A DNA stretch of 64,000 nt from Colwellia hornerae (GTDB taxonomy: Bacteria; Pseudomonadota; Gammaproteobacteria; Enterobacterales; Alteromonadaceae), in NCBI RefSeq assembly GCF_007954355.1, contig NZ_VOLR01000013.1:62001-126000 (forward strand). The letters are read 5' to 3'. The translations under genes and the position numbers were made by a program. Positions 16,347 to 26,438 of the stretch are shown one piece after another. Below the pieces are notes generated by a model. That model saw nothing but the letters and a program-made list of their open reading frames with translations, did no database searches and was not told where the DNA came from. How positions within the stretch are numbered: position 1 is the stretch's first letter; each line of letters opens with the position of its first letter.

Positions 16347-18928
16347 ACGCTGACTCTGACGATTTAATGGTACCGATTAATAGTATTCCTTTTTCGGTTA
16401 TTCAACTAGATCATCAAGGTATTATTACTGGTTGTAATGGTTGGGCAGAAAGGTTTTCTGGTTATTGCTTAGCGGAAATTAAAGGGCAACCCATAGAAAT
16501 ACTCTTGCCCGATAAATTTACTGATGCGCATGTGAAATTTCGTGATAACTACCAACGTGGTTCAGATGTTATGTCGGGCGTCAGAAATGTTGTTTTATTG
16601 AGTAAATCAAAAGAGCTGCTCAATTGTACGATAAAAATAAGCGAAGTTGCAGACGGTTATATCGCCTATCTTATGGATTCACTTTTAAAGATTAGTAACG
16701 ACGATAAGACCATTAATGAGCAAGCGTACCTGCCACATAACATAGAATCTTTAACATTATCAAAGCATACCCATAAAATATTAAACAGCATAGAAGAAGC
16801 TTTTTGGGAATGGAATATCATGGAAGGAACCCTACTTTATTCCGCACAAGTTATGGCTATGCTGGGCTACCATGCAGAATCATTTTTAGGGCCGCTTTCT
16901 TTTTGTGAAAAATCGTTAAAACAAGAAGATTTAGCCAGTCTTAACCGTCAAGCTAAAGCACATTGTCTCGGAGAAATACCCTGTATAGATCTAACGCTGT
17001 CAATCACTACAGAGCAAGGCGCAACAAAGTGGTTAACTGTTTTTGGTAAAATTATGGAATATAAGGGTGAACTCGCCTATAAAATGTTTGGCTCGGTAAA
17101 AGATATTACCGCGCAACACCAATTAGTTGAAAAGCTAAAAGAAAGAAATAACTACCTATTGTTAGCTGAAAGTTTAAATAAATCAGGACATTGGCGACTA
17201 GATTGTATTGAGAATACCTTGTATTGGTCAACAGAGCTTTATAAAATTCATGGTGTAGACCCTACCAATTATCGACCAAAGGTAAATACGGCCTTAGATT
17301 TTTATCTTGTAGAAGAGCAGGCTAAGGTACGAAATTATGTAGATAATGCGATTGCCAATAAACAAGGCTTCTACTTTAAAAGTGCGATAAAAAATCAACA
17401 GGGCAAAAAAATCAAGGTGGAGTGTGTTGGTGAGGTCGAACTGAATACAGCGGGTGACGTTGTTGGTATTTTTGGCGTATTTAAAGATATTACTCAATCT
17501 GAAACTATTTTTGAAAAATTAAAATTACTCGCCATGGTCAATTACACGATAAAGGTGCCGGTTTTTTTTATTGATGACAAAGATAATGTTGTTTATCAAG
17601 ATTTAACACCAAACACTGCCGATAGTAGTTCAGTGCTTTTTAATTATATTAATTTCAGTATTACCGACTATCTTGCTTTTAAACGTAAAGCGAAAGCGTG
17701 TGGTCAACTTAAAGAAACGCATATTAGTTTTGATCAATACAATAGTGTTTTTGATTTATCGGTAACGTATGAAGCTGATGAAGGCATCTTTATTTGGATT
17801 GTCGAAAACGTTACCGAGCAATTTCGTAAAGACCAACAACAACTGATCAGTAATCGACTCGCTTTACTGGGTAATACTTTTGGTAATGTTTCACATGACA
17901 TCAATAATGTACTAGGCGTTGCGTTAGGGGCGACCGAAATGTTAGAGATTAAATTCGCCCAAGGTGAACGAGATATTTCAACCTATATTGAGCGAGTCAA
18001 AAATGCGATCGATAAAGGTAAAAGTGTTACCGAACGTTTATTAGCTTTTACCCGTAAACCCACCATTAAAATGGTCCGCTTTGACCCGATACAAGATATT
18101 ATTGATAACCAATACCTTTTTAAACAATTGTTACTTTCGACCATAGATTTTCGCATCAACACCAATGAAGTATGCTGTGAAATAAAGTTTCCTCAAGGTG
18201 AATTTATTAATATATTGCTCAACTTAGTGTTAAATTCTCAAGATGCGATCCGCGAAAGAGGCTTGATTGGACAGATAGAAATATCTGCTAACCTTAATAA
18301 GGAGCAAAATTTAGAAATTCATGTAAAAGATAGCGGTGTAGGTATTGAGCAAAGTAATTTGACTAAAGTGTTTGATCCCTTTTATAGCAGTAAATCAGTT
18401 AATAAAGGTAACGGTATTGGTTTAGCGAATGTTTATAGCACGATATATAAACATAATGGTCATATACAAGTTGAAGGGCATGGCAGTTTAGGTGGCGCGC
18501 ACTTCACTTTGGTCTTCAAGTGCCGGGTTTTAAAAAATCCACCAATAAAAGCTCCTATAGCGACTAAAAGCCAATTAAATATGAAAGGAAAGCGCGTACT
18601 TATTTTGGATGATGAGATAAGTATTGCTGAATTTGTCTCTTTGTATTTAGAAAATGAAGGCGTTAAAACTCAACATACTGACAATAAAGTTGATTTAATT
18701 AACATCTTAGCGACTGAGCAACCTTTTGATATTTTTATTACAGATATGATTTTACCCGACATTTCAGGTCGAGAGGCGGCAGAGTTGGTGAAAGCAAAGT
18801 TCCCCGATATTCGTATTTTCTCAATCAGTGGTTATATTGCCGAGGAAGATAAACAATGGAATTACCCGGTCTTACGAAAACCTTTTAACTCAAAAGAATT
18901 AGCGAATTTTTTAATTGAAAACAATTAA
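16343..18928 (+). CDS. soluble PAS-containing hybrid histidine kinase
   Basis: An 861-residue hybrid kinase translated from a TTG that overlaps the previous stop (TTTGA), with GATGAGG upstream; an ATG at 16367 is an alternative. It has no membrane segment. PAS-like domains lie at about 10-115, 150-260 and 275-390. The kinase core has His518 (NVSHDINNVLG) and an ATPase with LNLVLNSQDAI, DSGVGI and GNGIGLANV. A C-terminal receiver has Asp801 (ITDMILPDISG). The SHDINN box belongs to the HK family in which Asn follows the phospho-His region. Coupling with the receiver protein just upstream suggests a cognate pair. Confidence 0.92.
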   Translation: MNADSDDLMVPINSIPFSVIQLDHQGIITGCNGWAERFSGYCLAEIKGQPIEILLPDKFTDAHVKFRDNYQRGSDVMSGVRNVVLLSKSKELLNCTIKISEVADGYIAYLMDSLLKISNDDKTINEQAYLPHNIESLTLSKHTHKILNSIEEAFWEWNIMEGTLLYSAQVMAMLGYHAESFLGPLSFCEKSLKQEDLASLNRQAKAHCLGEIPCIDLTLSITTEQGATKWLTVFGKIMEYKGELAYKMFGSVKDITAQHQLVEKLKERNNYLLLAESLNKSGHWRLDCIENTLYWSTELYKIHGVDPTNYRPKVNTALDFYLVEEQAKVRNYVDNAIANKQGFYFKSAIKNQQGKKIKVECVGEVELNTAGDVVGIFGVFKDITQSETIFEKLKLLAMVNYTIKVPVFFIDDKDNVVYQDLTPNTADSSSVLFNYINFSITDYLAFKRKAKACGQLKETHISFDQYNSVFDLSVTYEADEGIFIWIVENVTEQFRKDQQQLISNRLALLGNTFGNVSHDINNVLGVALGATEMLEIKFAQGERDISTYIERVKNAIDKGKSVTERLLAFTRKPTIKMVRFDPIQDIIDNQYLFKQLLLSTIDFRINTNEVCCEIKFPQGEFINILLNLVLNSQDAIRERGLIGQIEISANLNKEQNLEIHVKDSGVGIEQSNLTKVFDPFYSSKSVNKGNGIGLANVYSTIYKHNGHIQVEGHGSLGGAHFTLVFKCRVLKNPPIKAPIATKSQLNMKGKRVLILDDEISIAEFVSLYLENEGVKTQHTDNKVDLINILATEQPFDIFITDMILPDISGREAAELVKAKFPDIRIFSISGYIAEEDKQWNYPVLRKPFNSKELANFLIENN

Positions 18929-19401
18929 ATTTGAGCTTAAATATATGCGATGACGTTTAGCTGCTTACTTGCCGGTTAGTTTTTTATTAGCGATATTTTT
19001 CATAAATCTTCAGTAATAACCTATGGTTTACTCATTATTCTTATTGTCGTTGCTGTATCACAATTGCATATAGGCTTTGGTTCTAGTATGTTATTTGATA
19101 GTCACTTGAATATTTAGCATTTTCTCAAAAAAAACATTGCTTCAGGCAATATTTTTATCAGGCATGAATTGATTCACCATAAAGAGAAGTAGCACTTATC
19201 AAAAATAATCATTTACATAATAATGGCGATAGTAAAGCACATCATCATACTGAGCAGCTATTCGCTAAAGACAAAAAAAACTTCTCTATCGGAAAAGTCT
19301 TTAGCTCATTAGCATTTAAAATTCCATTTGCCGGTTTTTCTTTATCACTCCTTATTGCTTTTGCGGTCGGTACGGTATTTTATATTGAAAGTCAGCAGTT
19401 A
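18929..19401. other. intergenic region with a possible gene remnant and the unstarted N-terminus of the next kinase
   Basis: Between the two hybrid kinase genes, 18980-19117 reads on the plus strand as 45 codons with a strongly hydrophobic middle (ITYGLLIILIVVAVSQ) but no usable start; it may be a broken membrane protein. From 19183 the frame of the next kinase is open and encodes a first membrane helix (IPFAGFSLSLLIAFAVGTVF) although no ATG, GTG or TTG is found until 19402. No terminator or promoter could be named with confidence. Confidence 0.6.
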
Positions 19402-22400
19402 GTGAAAGAGCAAGCTTTTGATGAGCTCAACATTAAAAGTAAAATTGTAAGACCATTAATTGCCTATTTTTATCGAGAAAGTGCTAACGACTCAATCTTC
19501 CTCAGTAAGACCGCGTCAATACAGGGTATTATTGAATCAAGCAAGTCTGATGATGAACAGAACCTATTATGGCGGCAAAAATTACAGGGGATATTCAAAG
19601 AATTTATCAAGAATAAACCCATTTATAAAAATATAAGTTACCTAGCAACAGAGAATAATGTTCGCAGTATAATCAGTGTCGACAATAAAAACGAGCAAGT
19701 GAAGGTTATCCCCTTTGAGCAATCAAGTCAGAATATAACGCTAGATTCATTAAAGGCGGCCTTGTTAGTAGAACAAGGAGAGGTATACTTTTCAGAAATA
19801 TCTTATCAAAAAGGTATTCAGGGCAGGCCGTTACAAAGTTCTTTGTTTATTGGTACTCCTATTTACACTGCCGATAACGAACTTTTTGGCTCAATAACCA
19901 TAGAAGTTGATTTTTCATTATTTATTGAGCGGCTTAAGGAAAATGCCTTAGAAAAGGTTACTTTTTACCTTGCTAATTCAGCGGGAGATTTTATTTATTT
20001 TCCAGTTGATCAAAAAATTGATAAAAATAATATCAATATTATTGAAAAATTTCCGTCGCTGAGCGCTCTTTTTTCCTCAACAGCCACTATTGATGAATTT
20101 TTGCAGGATAAAGAGATAGAGGTTGACAATAAATTAGCCTATTACTCTACTGTGCAGTTTACCGGATTTGGCCAATTAAACCCTTTGCATTTGGTTATTG
20201 AAAACAAAAGTAATATTTATTTGCAATCATTAGAGCGAATGAGAACGCGAGCAATATTCTTTAGTTTTATACTCGCCGTGTTAAGTTTGGTTTTGTGTGT
20301 TATGGCATCAAAGCGGATAACACGTGCTCTGTTGTTGATGACTAACAGTGTCGCTCAATATGAAGAACAGGGCGTAATTGGTCAGTTACCGGTGCAAGAA
20401 AATGATGAAATTGGTGCTTTAGCGAGAAGCTTTCAAAATTTATTAATGCAAATAGAACAAAAATCGATTGTGCAAAAAAGTGAAACAATGCGTGCAGAAG
20501 ATGCTTTAGCCAAGCTTTATTCTATTTTAAATTCAATCGCGGATGGTGTTATAAATATTGACGACAAAGGCTATATTATCGCTTTTAATCATGCTGCGGA
20601 AAAAATATTTGGTTATCAAACCAGTGAAGTTATTGGAAAGAACGCATTATTTTTGGTACCGATAGATAATACTATTAACCAAGCGGATGAATTTCAAAAG
20701 TTTTTACAACGTAGTTCAAGTGACGTTAAAGGCCGAGCACTTGAACTGACTGCGATGAGAAAAAATGGCGAAAAGTTCTTTATGCATTTAAGTGTCAGCA
20801 AAGTAAATGTCTCTGGTGATGTTGTTTTTACAGGACTGATACGTGATATCACTGAAAATAAGTTATTAGCAGCAGAAAGAGTACGTAGTGTTGAAAAAGC
20901 CGAAGATATGGCATGGCGTTTAAATTTTGCTTTATCAGCGCCCAAAATAGGTGTCTGGGATTATGATATTCAAAGCGGGGTAAGCCACTGGGACAGCCGA
21001 ATGTACGAGTTATTTGGCTGTGATAAAGACTCAACAGTACCGACAGAAAAAATTTGGCGAGCAGCCATACACATTGACGACCTTAAATTTGTTGAAGAAC
21101 AGTTTATCCGTGAAGTTAAGAAGGGTATTGCACTCAACTTTGAGTATAGAATTACTTTGCCCGATCTAACTACTCGATATATTGAAACACACACCCAAGT
21201 CGTTAGTGATAAAAACCAAAATAATTTCAGAGTGGTGGGAACCCATCGTGACATAACCGAGCAACGAAACTTACGTACTTTAAAGCAAAACGCTTTAGAT
21301 ATGGCTGAGCAGGCTCTGCTGTTGCGTTCGCAGTTTCTTGCCAGTATGAGTCATGAGATACGTACCCCGATGAATGGCGTTTTAGGGATGTTAGGTTTAC
21401 TTCAACAAGGTAACATCGATAAACAACAAGCACATCATTTACAACTAGCCAGTTCAAGCGCGCAATCTTTATTATCCTTAATTAATGATATTTTGGACTT
21501 TTCAAAAATAGAAGCTGGAAAACTGGAGCTCGAAATACTTGATTTTGATATTCGTAGCCAACTTGGCGACTTTGCTGAGTCGATGGCGATAAAAGCGCAA
21601 GAAAAAGGCTTGGAACTGATACTGGATGTTTGTGGTGTAGAGCAATCATTAGTGAGAGGCGATCCTAGTCGTTTACGACAAATACTGTCAAATTTAGTCA
21701 GTAATTCAATAAAATTTACCGAGTCTGGTGAAGTCCTTATCAAGGCGTCGATTAAAAAACATCAACATCAGCTGCAATTAATATGCACTATTTCAGATAC
21801 CGGGATTGGTATTCCCGAAAGTAAAATGACCGCCTTGTTTGACTCTTTCACGCAAGTAGATGCTTCTACGACACGTAAATATGGGGGGACGGGATTAGGA
21901 CTGGCCATTGTTAAACAATTAGCCCAACTTATGTCAGGGGATATCACAGTAACAAGTACCGAAGGTCAGGGCAGTGCGTTTACCTTTACCATACTACTTA
22001 ACGAAAGTGAAAATTCTCAAAAGGTAATGCCTCAGGTCGACATTAAAGGGAAGCAAATACTCATCGTTGATGATAATGCAACAAATTTAGCCGTGCTAAA
22101 AGGGCAGTTAGCTATTTGGGGCGCAGAGGTTACCGAAGCGCAAGATGGTTTTACTGCTCTTGAGCAGGTTGTTAATCACCCTGCAGGCTTTTTTGATGCG
22201 GCAATACTTGATATGCAAATGCCTGGCATGGACGGTGTTACTTTAGGTAAACGCTTAAAGGTGCATCGACATACTCAACAAACTAAACTTATTATGATGA
22301 CATCAATGAGTGATAGTGGAGATACTAACTTTTTTGAACAACTTGGTTTTTCGGCGTACTTTCCAAAGCCAGCAACAACCGCAGATTTATTTGATACGTT

Positions 22401-23346
22401 AACCATTGTCTTAGACGACGAGGGATCTTTGAATTTGAATAAACCCTTTGTTACCCAACATAATGTGCATAAATTAAAACATCCGAGCGCTAATCGGGTA
22501 ATTGCCAAAAATACCCGTATTTTATTGGTCGAAGACAACCGTATTAACCAAGTTGTTATTCTAGGTGTACTTGCTAATATCGGCTTATCAGCAGATGTTG
22601 CTGGCAATGGGATCGAAGCCCTGGCTGCTTTGAATATCTCACCAGAAGATGCTCCTTATCAAATTATTATTATGGACTGTCAAATGCCTGAAATGGATGG
22701 CTACGACGCGACAAGAGCAATACGAGCAGGAGAGGCTGGTGTTGTTCATCGTAATATTCCTATTATTGCGATGACGGCCAATGCAATGAAAGGTGATAAA
22801 GAAAAATGTTTAGCGGCAGGTATGAGTGATTATGCGAGCAAACCAGTAGATACTGATATTTTACTTAAAAAGATATCGACTTGGGTCGGGATAGATACTT
22901 TCGCAGCCGATTCTGATGATAACATTGTAGCGATTACAGAGCTTGTTACTGAGAGTGACACTGGCGATACTGCCGAGGATAGCCGTTCAAAGACAAATGA
23001 AGATATCATTTGGGATAAAGCTGGTTTTTTAAAGCGCATTAGAAATAATGACAAGTTAAGTAAACAACTCATCACTTTATTTATTGAGGATATGCCCGCC
23101 CTTAAAAATGAGTTGATTTCAGCGATGGAAAATGAGTTGTTTAATGATATTATTGCATTAGCACACAAGATTACCGGTTCCTCCAAAAACTTGGGCGGGA
23201 TTAATCTTGGAAAATTAACACGCCATATTGAACAATCGGCTAGAATAGAAAGTAGCGGCGAGATGTTGTCGTTACAAAATGATTTAACAAGGGAATATGA
23301 CTTGTTAATTGACACGTTACAAAAATTTTTAACTACTAAAATATGA
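19402..23346 (+). CDS. membrane hybrid histidine kinase: CACHE, HAMP, PAS-PAS, HK, two receivers, Hpt
   Basis: A 1314-residue BarA/ArcB-style kinase from the GTG at 19402, though the true protein probably starts earlier (see the preceding region), since the first membrane helix lies upstream in frame. In order: an extracytoplasmic CACHE-like domain, a membrane helix at about 287-307, HAMP, PAS at about 370-490, PAS at about 505-620, HisKA with His651 (SMSHEIRTPMNG), an ATPase, receivers with Asp937 (ILDMQMPGMDG) and Asp1092 (IMDCQMPEMDG), and a C-terminal Hpt with His1255 (AHKITGSSKNLG). It is a complete internal phosphorelay. The next gene, 27 bases on, has its own receiver, GGDEF and Hpt and is the natural target. 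Confidence 0.93.
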   Translation: MKEQAFDELNIKSKIVRPLIAYFYRESANDSIFLSKTASIQGIIESSKSDDEQNLLWRQKLQGIFKEFIKNKPIYKNISYLATENNVRSIISVDNKNEQVKVIPFEQSSQNITLDSLKAALLVEQGEVYFSEISYQKGIQGRPLQSSLFIGTPIYTADNELFGSITIEVDFSLFIERLKENALEKVTFYLANSAGDFIYFPVDQKIDKNNINIIEKFPSLSALFSSTATIDEFLQDKEIEVDNKLAYYSTVQFTGFGQLNPLHLVIENKSNIYLQSLERMRTRAIFFSFILAVLSLVLCVMASKRITRALLLMTNSVAQYEEQGVIGQLPVQENDEIGALARSFQNLLMQIEQKSIVQKSETMRAEDALAKLYSILNSIADGVINIDDKGYIIAFNHAAEKIFGYQTSEVIGKNALFLVPIDNTINQADEFQKFLQRSSSDVKGRALELTAMRKNGEKFFMHLSVSKVNVSGDVVFTGLIRDITENKLLAAERVRSVEKAEDMAWRLNFALSAPKIGVWDYDIQSGVSHWDSRMYELFGCDKDSTVPTEKIWRAAIHIDDLKFVEEQFIREVKKGIALNFEYRITLPDLTTRYIETHTQVVSDKNQNNFRVVGTHRDITEQRNLRTLKQNALDMAEQALLLRSQFLASMSHEIRTPMNGVLGMLGLLQQGNIDKQQAHHLQLASSSAQSLLSLINDILDFSKIEAGKLELEILDFDIRSQLGDFAESMAIKAQEKGLELILDVCGVEQSLVRGDPSRLRQILSNLVSNSIKFTESGEVLIKASIKKHQHQLQLICTISDTGIGIPESKMTALFDSFTQVDASTTRKYGGTGLGLAIVKQLAQLMSGDITVTSTEGQGSAFTFTILLNESENSQKVMPQVDIKGKQILIVDDNATNLAVLKGQLAIWGAEVTEAQDGFTALEQVVNHPAGFFDAAILDMQMPGMDGVTLGKRLKVHRHTQQTKLIMMTSMSDSGDTNFFEQLGFSAYFPKPATTADLFDTLTIVLDDEGSLNLNKPFVTQHNVHKLKHPSANRVIAKNTRILLVEDNRINQVVILGVLANIGLSADVAGNGIEALAALNISPEDAPYQIIIMDCQMPEMDGYDATRAIRAGEAGVVHRNIPIIAMTANAMKGDKEKCLAAGMSDYASKPVDTDILLKKISTWVGIDTFAADSDDNIVAITELVTESDTGDTAEDSRSKTNEDIIWDKAGFLKRIRNNDKLSKQLITLFIEDMPALKNELISAMENELFNDIIALAHKITGSSKNLGGINLGKLTRHIEQSARIESSGEMLSLQNDLTREYDLLIDTLQKFLTTKI

Positions 23347-23373
23347 TCAATGAGCCTGTAAGGATGATAAGCG

Positions 23374-24687
23374 ATGGATACTAAGAAAAAATATAACATT
23401 CTTGCTGTGGATGACGCTAAAGATACGCTCATGCTGTTAGAGTTTGATTTAGGCGAAGAAGGTTATCAGGTGTTTACCGCAGAATCAGGCGAACAAGCCT
23501 TAGAAGTTTTAGAAGAGCAATCGATAGATCTCATTTTATTAGATATGTATATGCCAGGTATTTCAGGTTTAGAGATGCTGCACAAATTAAAAGCTCATCC
23601 TATTATTTTCAATACGCCGGTGATTATGTTGTCGGCTTCAGATGATGAAGATCAAATCGTTGCTGCTTTAGAATTTGGCGCGGATGATTACGTCACTAAA
23701 CCTTATATCCCAAAAGTATTGTTGGCGAGAATACGAACCTCTCTGCGGCTTTTAGAAAAAACTTTAGAGCTAGAGTCTCTGGCTAAAACAGATTTTTTAA
23801 CTGGTATTCGTAATAGAGGCGCTTTTGAAGACTTAGCCAGTAAAGCGATTAGCCAAGCAAAGCGCAGCAATCATCCGCTTGCTGTGGCGATGCTCGATAT
23901 AGATTTTTTTAAAGCCGTTAACGATAATTATGGCCATGATGCCGGAGATAAAGTCTTAGTTGAATTTGCTGATATCATCTGTGACTGTTTTCGAGATAAT
24001 GATATTATTGGTCGCGTTGGTGGTGAAGAATTTGCGATATGTATGGCAAATACCTCAGCAGAAAATGCCCTTATTGCCTGTGAACGCTTAAGAGAGAGAG
24101 TCGCACGTAGTGAAATACAGGTTGATGATAGCAAAGATGCAAAGGTATCTGTGACGGTAAGTATCGGTTTGTCATTGGGCAGGGGCGATGAGATGAGCTT
24201 AGAGGGCTTGTTAAAAGAGGCGGATCTTAGCCTATATCAAGCAAAGCATAGTGGTCGAAATCAAGTGAAACTTTATCAAGAAATTAATGCTGTTATCGCT
24301 GATGATATTGTCGATGAATCACCCGAAATCAGTGAAGATGAATACCCAGGTATTGATGCTGATATTGGTATCGGTAATGTGCTCGGCGATGAAGACCTTT
24401 TCGCTGAAATATTGGTGATGTTTTATGAAGACCATTCAAAAGACAGCGAAAAGATTCAACAAGCGATCAGTAGTGATGATCAACCGGCCTGTAAGCACTT
24501 AGTACATACCTTAAAGGGCGTTTCTTGCTCTGTCGGTGCCATGCAGCTGTTTGAATTGACCAAAGCATTAGATGATGCAGTAAGTCTTGAAGACAAAGCG
24601 CGCTATCAGCAATTGTATCAACCGGTTGCTGCGGAGTTAGTTAAGGTTTTAGGCGGTATTGAAGTTAGATTAAGCGCACAATTATAA
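23374..24687 (+). CDS. response regulator diguanylate cyclase with C-terminal Hpt domain (REC-GGDEF-Hpt)
   Basis: A 437-residue protein with a receiver (phospho-Asp in LILLDMYMPGISG) and a GGDEF domain with GGEEF at 216-220. The RDND inhibitory site is five residues before that. The C-terminal Hpt has His378 (LVHTLKGVSCSVG). An Hpt behind a diguanylate cyclase is uncommon: the protein can in principle both receive phosphate on Asp and hold or pass it through His. It follows the hybrid kinase closely and is probably its output, converting the signal to c-di-GMP. AAGGAT lies before the ATG. The gene is the last of the plus-strand signalling block; the next genes face it. Confidence 0.93.
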   Translation: MDTKKKYNILAVDDAKDTLMLLEFDLGEEGYQVFTAESGEQALEVLEEQSIDLILLDMYMPGISGLEMLHKLKAHPIIFNTPVIMLSASDDEDQIVAALEFGADDYVTKPYIPKVLLARIRTSLRLLEKTLELESLAKTDFLTGIRNRGAFEDLASKAISQAKRSNHPLAVAMLDIDFFKAVNDNYGHDAGDKVLVEFADIICDCFRDNDIIGRVGGEEFAICMANTSAENALIACERLRERVARSEIQVDDSKDAKVSVTVSIGLSLGRGDEMSLEGLLKEADLSLYQAKHSGRNQVKLYQEINAVIADDIVDESPEISEDEYPGIDADIGIGNVLGDEDLFAEILVMFYEDHSKDSEKIQQAISSDDQPACKHLVHTLKGVSCSVGAMQLFELTKALDDAVSLEDKARYQQLYQPVAAELVKVLGGIEVRLSAQL

Positions 24688-24784
24688 GTGTTATTGGTGT
24701 TGAGAGACCGGTGTATTTGTCGCTCAAAATCTAATCTGCGCTATTTAGGGATGTTTAAAAGCCAGTAAGAATCTTAACAGCAAG

Positions 24785-25096
24785 TCACTCAACAATAAGT
24801 GTAATGTCACTCCTAGGTACACAACAGCAAGAGAGTATTTCACCATCGCCAATAAAAGCCAGGGGCTCTCCTTGAGGGTAGTAAATTTCACCCTCAACTA
24901 AGGTGACTCGACACGCCCCACAAAAACCATCACGACAATGATAATGCACTTCTACATTAGCCTTCTCTAAACAGTCAAGCAAGTTTTTATCATTGGCTTG
25001 AAAAGTAATGGTCTTATTATCAACACAAATACGGTGAGGTTGATTATCCTCAGGCAATTTTTGCTGGCGAATAGCCATATCATTAGCACTTTTCAT
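24785..25096 (-). CDS. yfaE: 2Fe-2S ferredoxin of the class Ia ribonucleotide reductase (YfaE type)
   Basis: A 103-residue plant-type ferredoxin. Cluster cysteines are Cys54, Cys59 and Cys62 (HCRDGFCGACR) and one of Cys90-92 (SCCCVP), giving the C-x4-C-x2-C plus distant C pattern. In E. coli YfaE helps to make and restore the diferric-tyrosyl radical of NrdB. It lies 82 bases behind nrdB on the same strand, as in enterobacteria, so an nrdA-nrdB-yfaE operon is likely. The N-terminal 20 residues are extra compared with the E. coli protein; a later start, such as Met7, is possible. Confidence 0.92.
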   Translation of the reverse strand: MKSANDMAIRQQKLPEDNQPHRICVDNKTITFQANDKNLLDCLEKANVEVHYHCRDGFCGACRVTLVEGEIYYPQGEPLAFIGDGEILSCCCVPRSDITLIVE

Positions 25097-25178
25097 TTAA
25101 AAAGGCTTACTGGCAAAATGTGCTAATGATGTGATAAGAAAGCATGATAATAGGTTCTTTATTTAAAGGTTAAAACCA

Positions 25179-26309
25179 TTAAAGGTCGAAGCCATCAAAG
25201 TCATCACTTGATACAGAGGAGTCAACTTGACCAACTAAGTAACTTGATATTTCAGTTTCTTGTGGCGCGACTTGAACATTGTCTGATACTAAGTAAGCAT
25301 TCATCCATGGCAGAGGATTACTTTTTATATCAAAGGGGGCATCAAAACCAATAGCGGTTAAGCGTTGATTACTGATGTACTCAATATATTGATTTAATAT
25401 TGCCGCATTTAAGCCAATCATAGAGCCGTCTTTGAATAGGTACTGGGCCCATTCTTTTTCTTGTTCAACAACATCAAGAAATATCTGTAAGCCTTGCTCT
25501 TTCATTTCTTGAGCAATGATTTTCATTTCAGGATCATCTCTGCCAGATAACCAGTTATTTAAAATATGTTGAGTACCGGTTAAATGCAAAGCTTCATCAC
25601 GGGCAATAAGCTTAATAATCTTAGCATTACCTTCTAATAATTCACGCTCGGCAAAAGCAAATGAACAGGCAAAGCTGACATAAAATCGAATAGCTTCTAA
25701 GGCGTTAACTGAACAAACAGCAAGATATAAACGTTCTTTGAGCTTGCGTGTTGATACTTCAATCATCTCGCCGTCTACTTCGTATGAGCCTTCTCCCTGA
25801 GACTGAAGCAGTTGTGTGGTGATGATCACAGAATCAAAGTATTTAGCGATACTTGAGGCGCGTTTTAAAATAGCTGGATTAACTACGATATCATCAAAAA
25901 TCTCACTCGGATCTGAAAACAAATTTCTCAAAATATGCGTGTAAGAGCGAGAATGAATGGTTTCACTAAAAGCCCATGTCTCGACCCATGTTTCTACTTC
26001 TGGCAATGAAACAAGAGGTAAAAACACAGCATTTACCGAGCGAGCCGCCATCGAATCAAGTAAGGTTTGATATTTTAGGTTGGAAATAAAGATATGTTTT
26101 TCTGAAGGCGTTAAACTCTGCCAGTCAGATCTATCTTTAGAGACATCAACTTCTTCAGGACGCCAGAAAAACGATAACTGTTTTTCAATGAGTTTTTCAA
26201 AAGCAATAAAACGTTGTTGATCATATCGCGAGACATTGACACTGTTACCTAGAAACATTGGCTCGAGTAACGCATTATTAGGAACTTGATTAAACGTGGT
26301 GTAGGACAT
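25179..26309 (-). CDS. nrdB: ribonucleoside-diphosphate reductase beta subunit, class Ia
   Basis: A 376-residue R2 protein holding the diiron-tyrosyl radical cofactor. Visible features are the [20 protein letters not shown] segment, with iron ligands and the radical Tyr in SYTH, the later [12 protein letters not shown] iron-ligand helix, and a C-terminal tail DDFDGFDL that docks in NrdA (E. coli ends in a similar acidic-aromatic tail). It supplies the radical for reduction of ribonucleotides. TCTATTTCTCCTTG before the gene on the plus strand is a strong ribosome site (AAGGAGAAA) on the minus strand. It lies 129 bases behind nrdA. Confidence 0.97.
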   Translation of the reverse strand: MSYTTFNQVPNNALLEPMFLGNSVNVSRYDQQRFIAFEKLIEKQLSFFWRPEEVDVSKDRSDWQSLTPSEKHIFISNLKYQTLLDSMAARSVNAVFLPLVSLPEVETWVETWAFSETIHSRSYTHILRNLFSDPSEIFDDIVVNPAILKRASSIAKYFDSVIITTQLLQSQGEGSYEVDGEMIEVSTRKLKERLYLAVCSVNALEAIRFYVSFACSFAFAERELLEGNAKIIKLIARDEALHLTGTQHILNNWLSGRDDPEMKIIAQEMKEQGLQIFLDVVEQEKEWAQYLFKDGSMIGLNAAILNQYIEYISNQRLTAIGFDAPFDIKSNPLPWMNAYLVSDNVQVAPQETEISSYLVGQVDSSVSSDDFDGFDL

Positions 26310-26438
26310 CTATTTCTCCTTGATAACACGCATGATGGTCAGTGCCTGTTATCGAAATTTTTTTAAAATTATATTTATGACCGGTATGCTAGAAGCTCCA
26401 TTGCTAAAAAAACAATGAAGCTTTGTTTGTGCGCACAA

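Noticed and set aside
22830-23432. Minus-strand frame of 200 codons
   Set aside because: Antisense to the receiver and Hpt end of the kinase at 19402.
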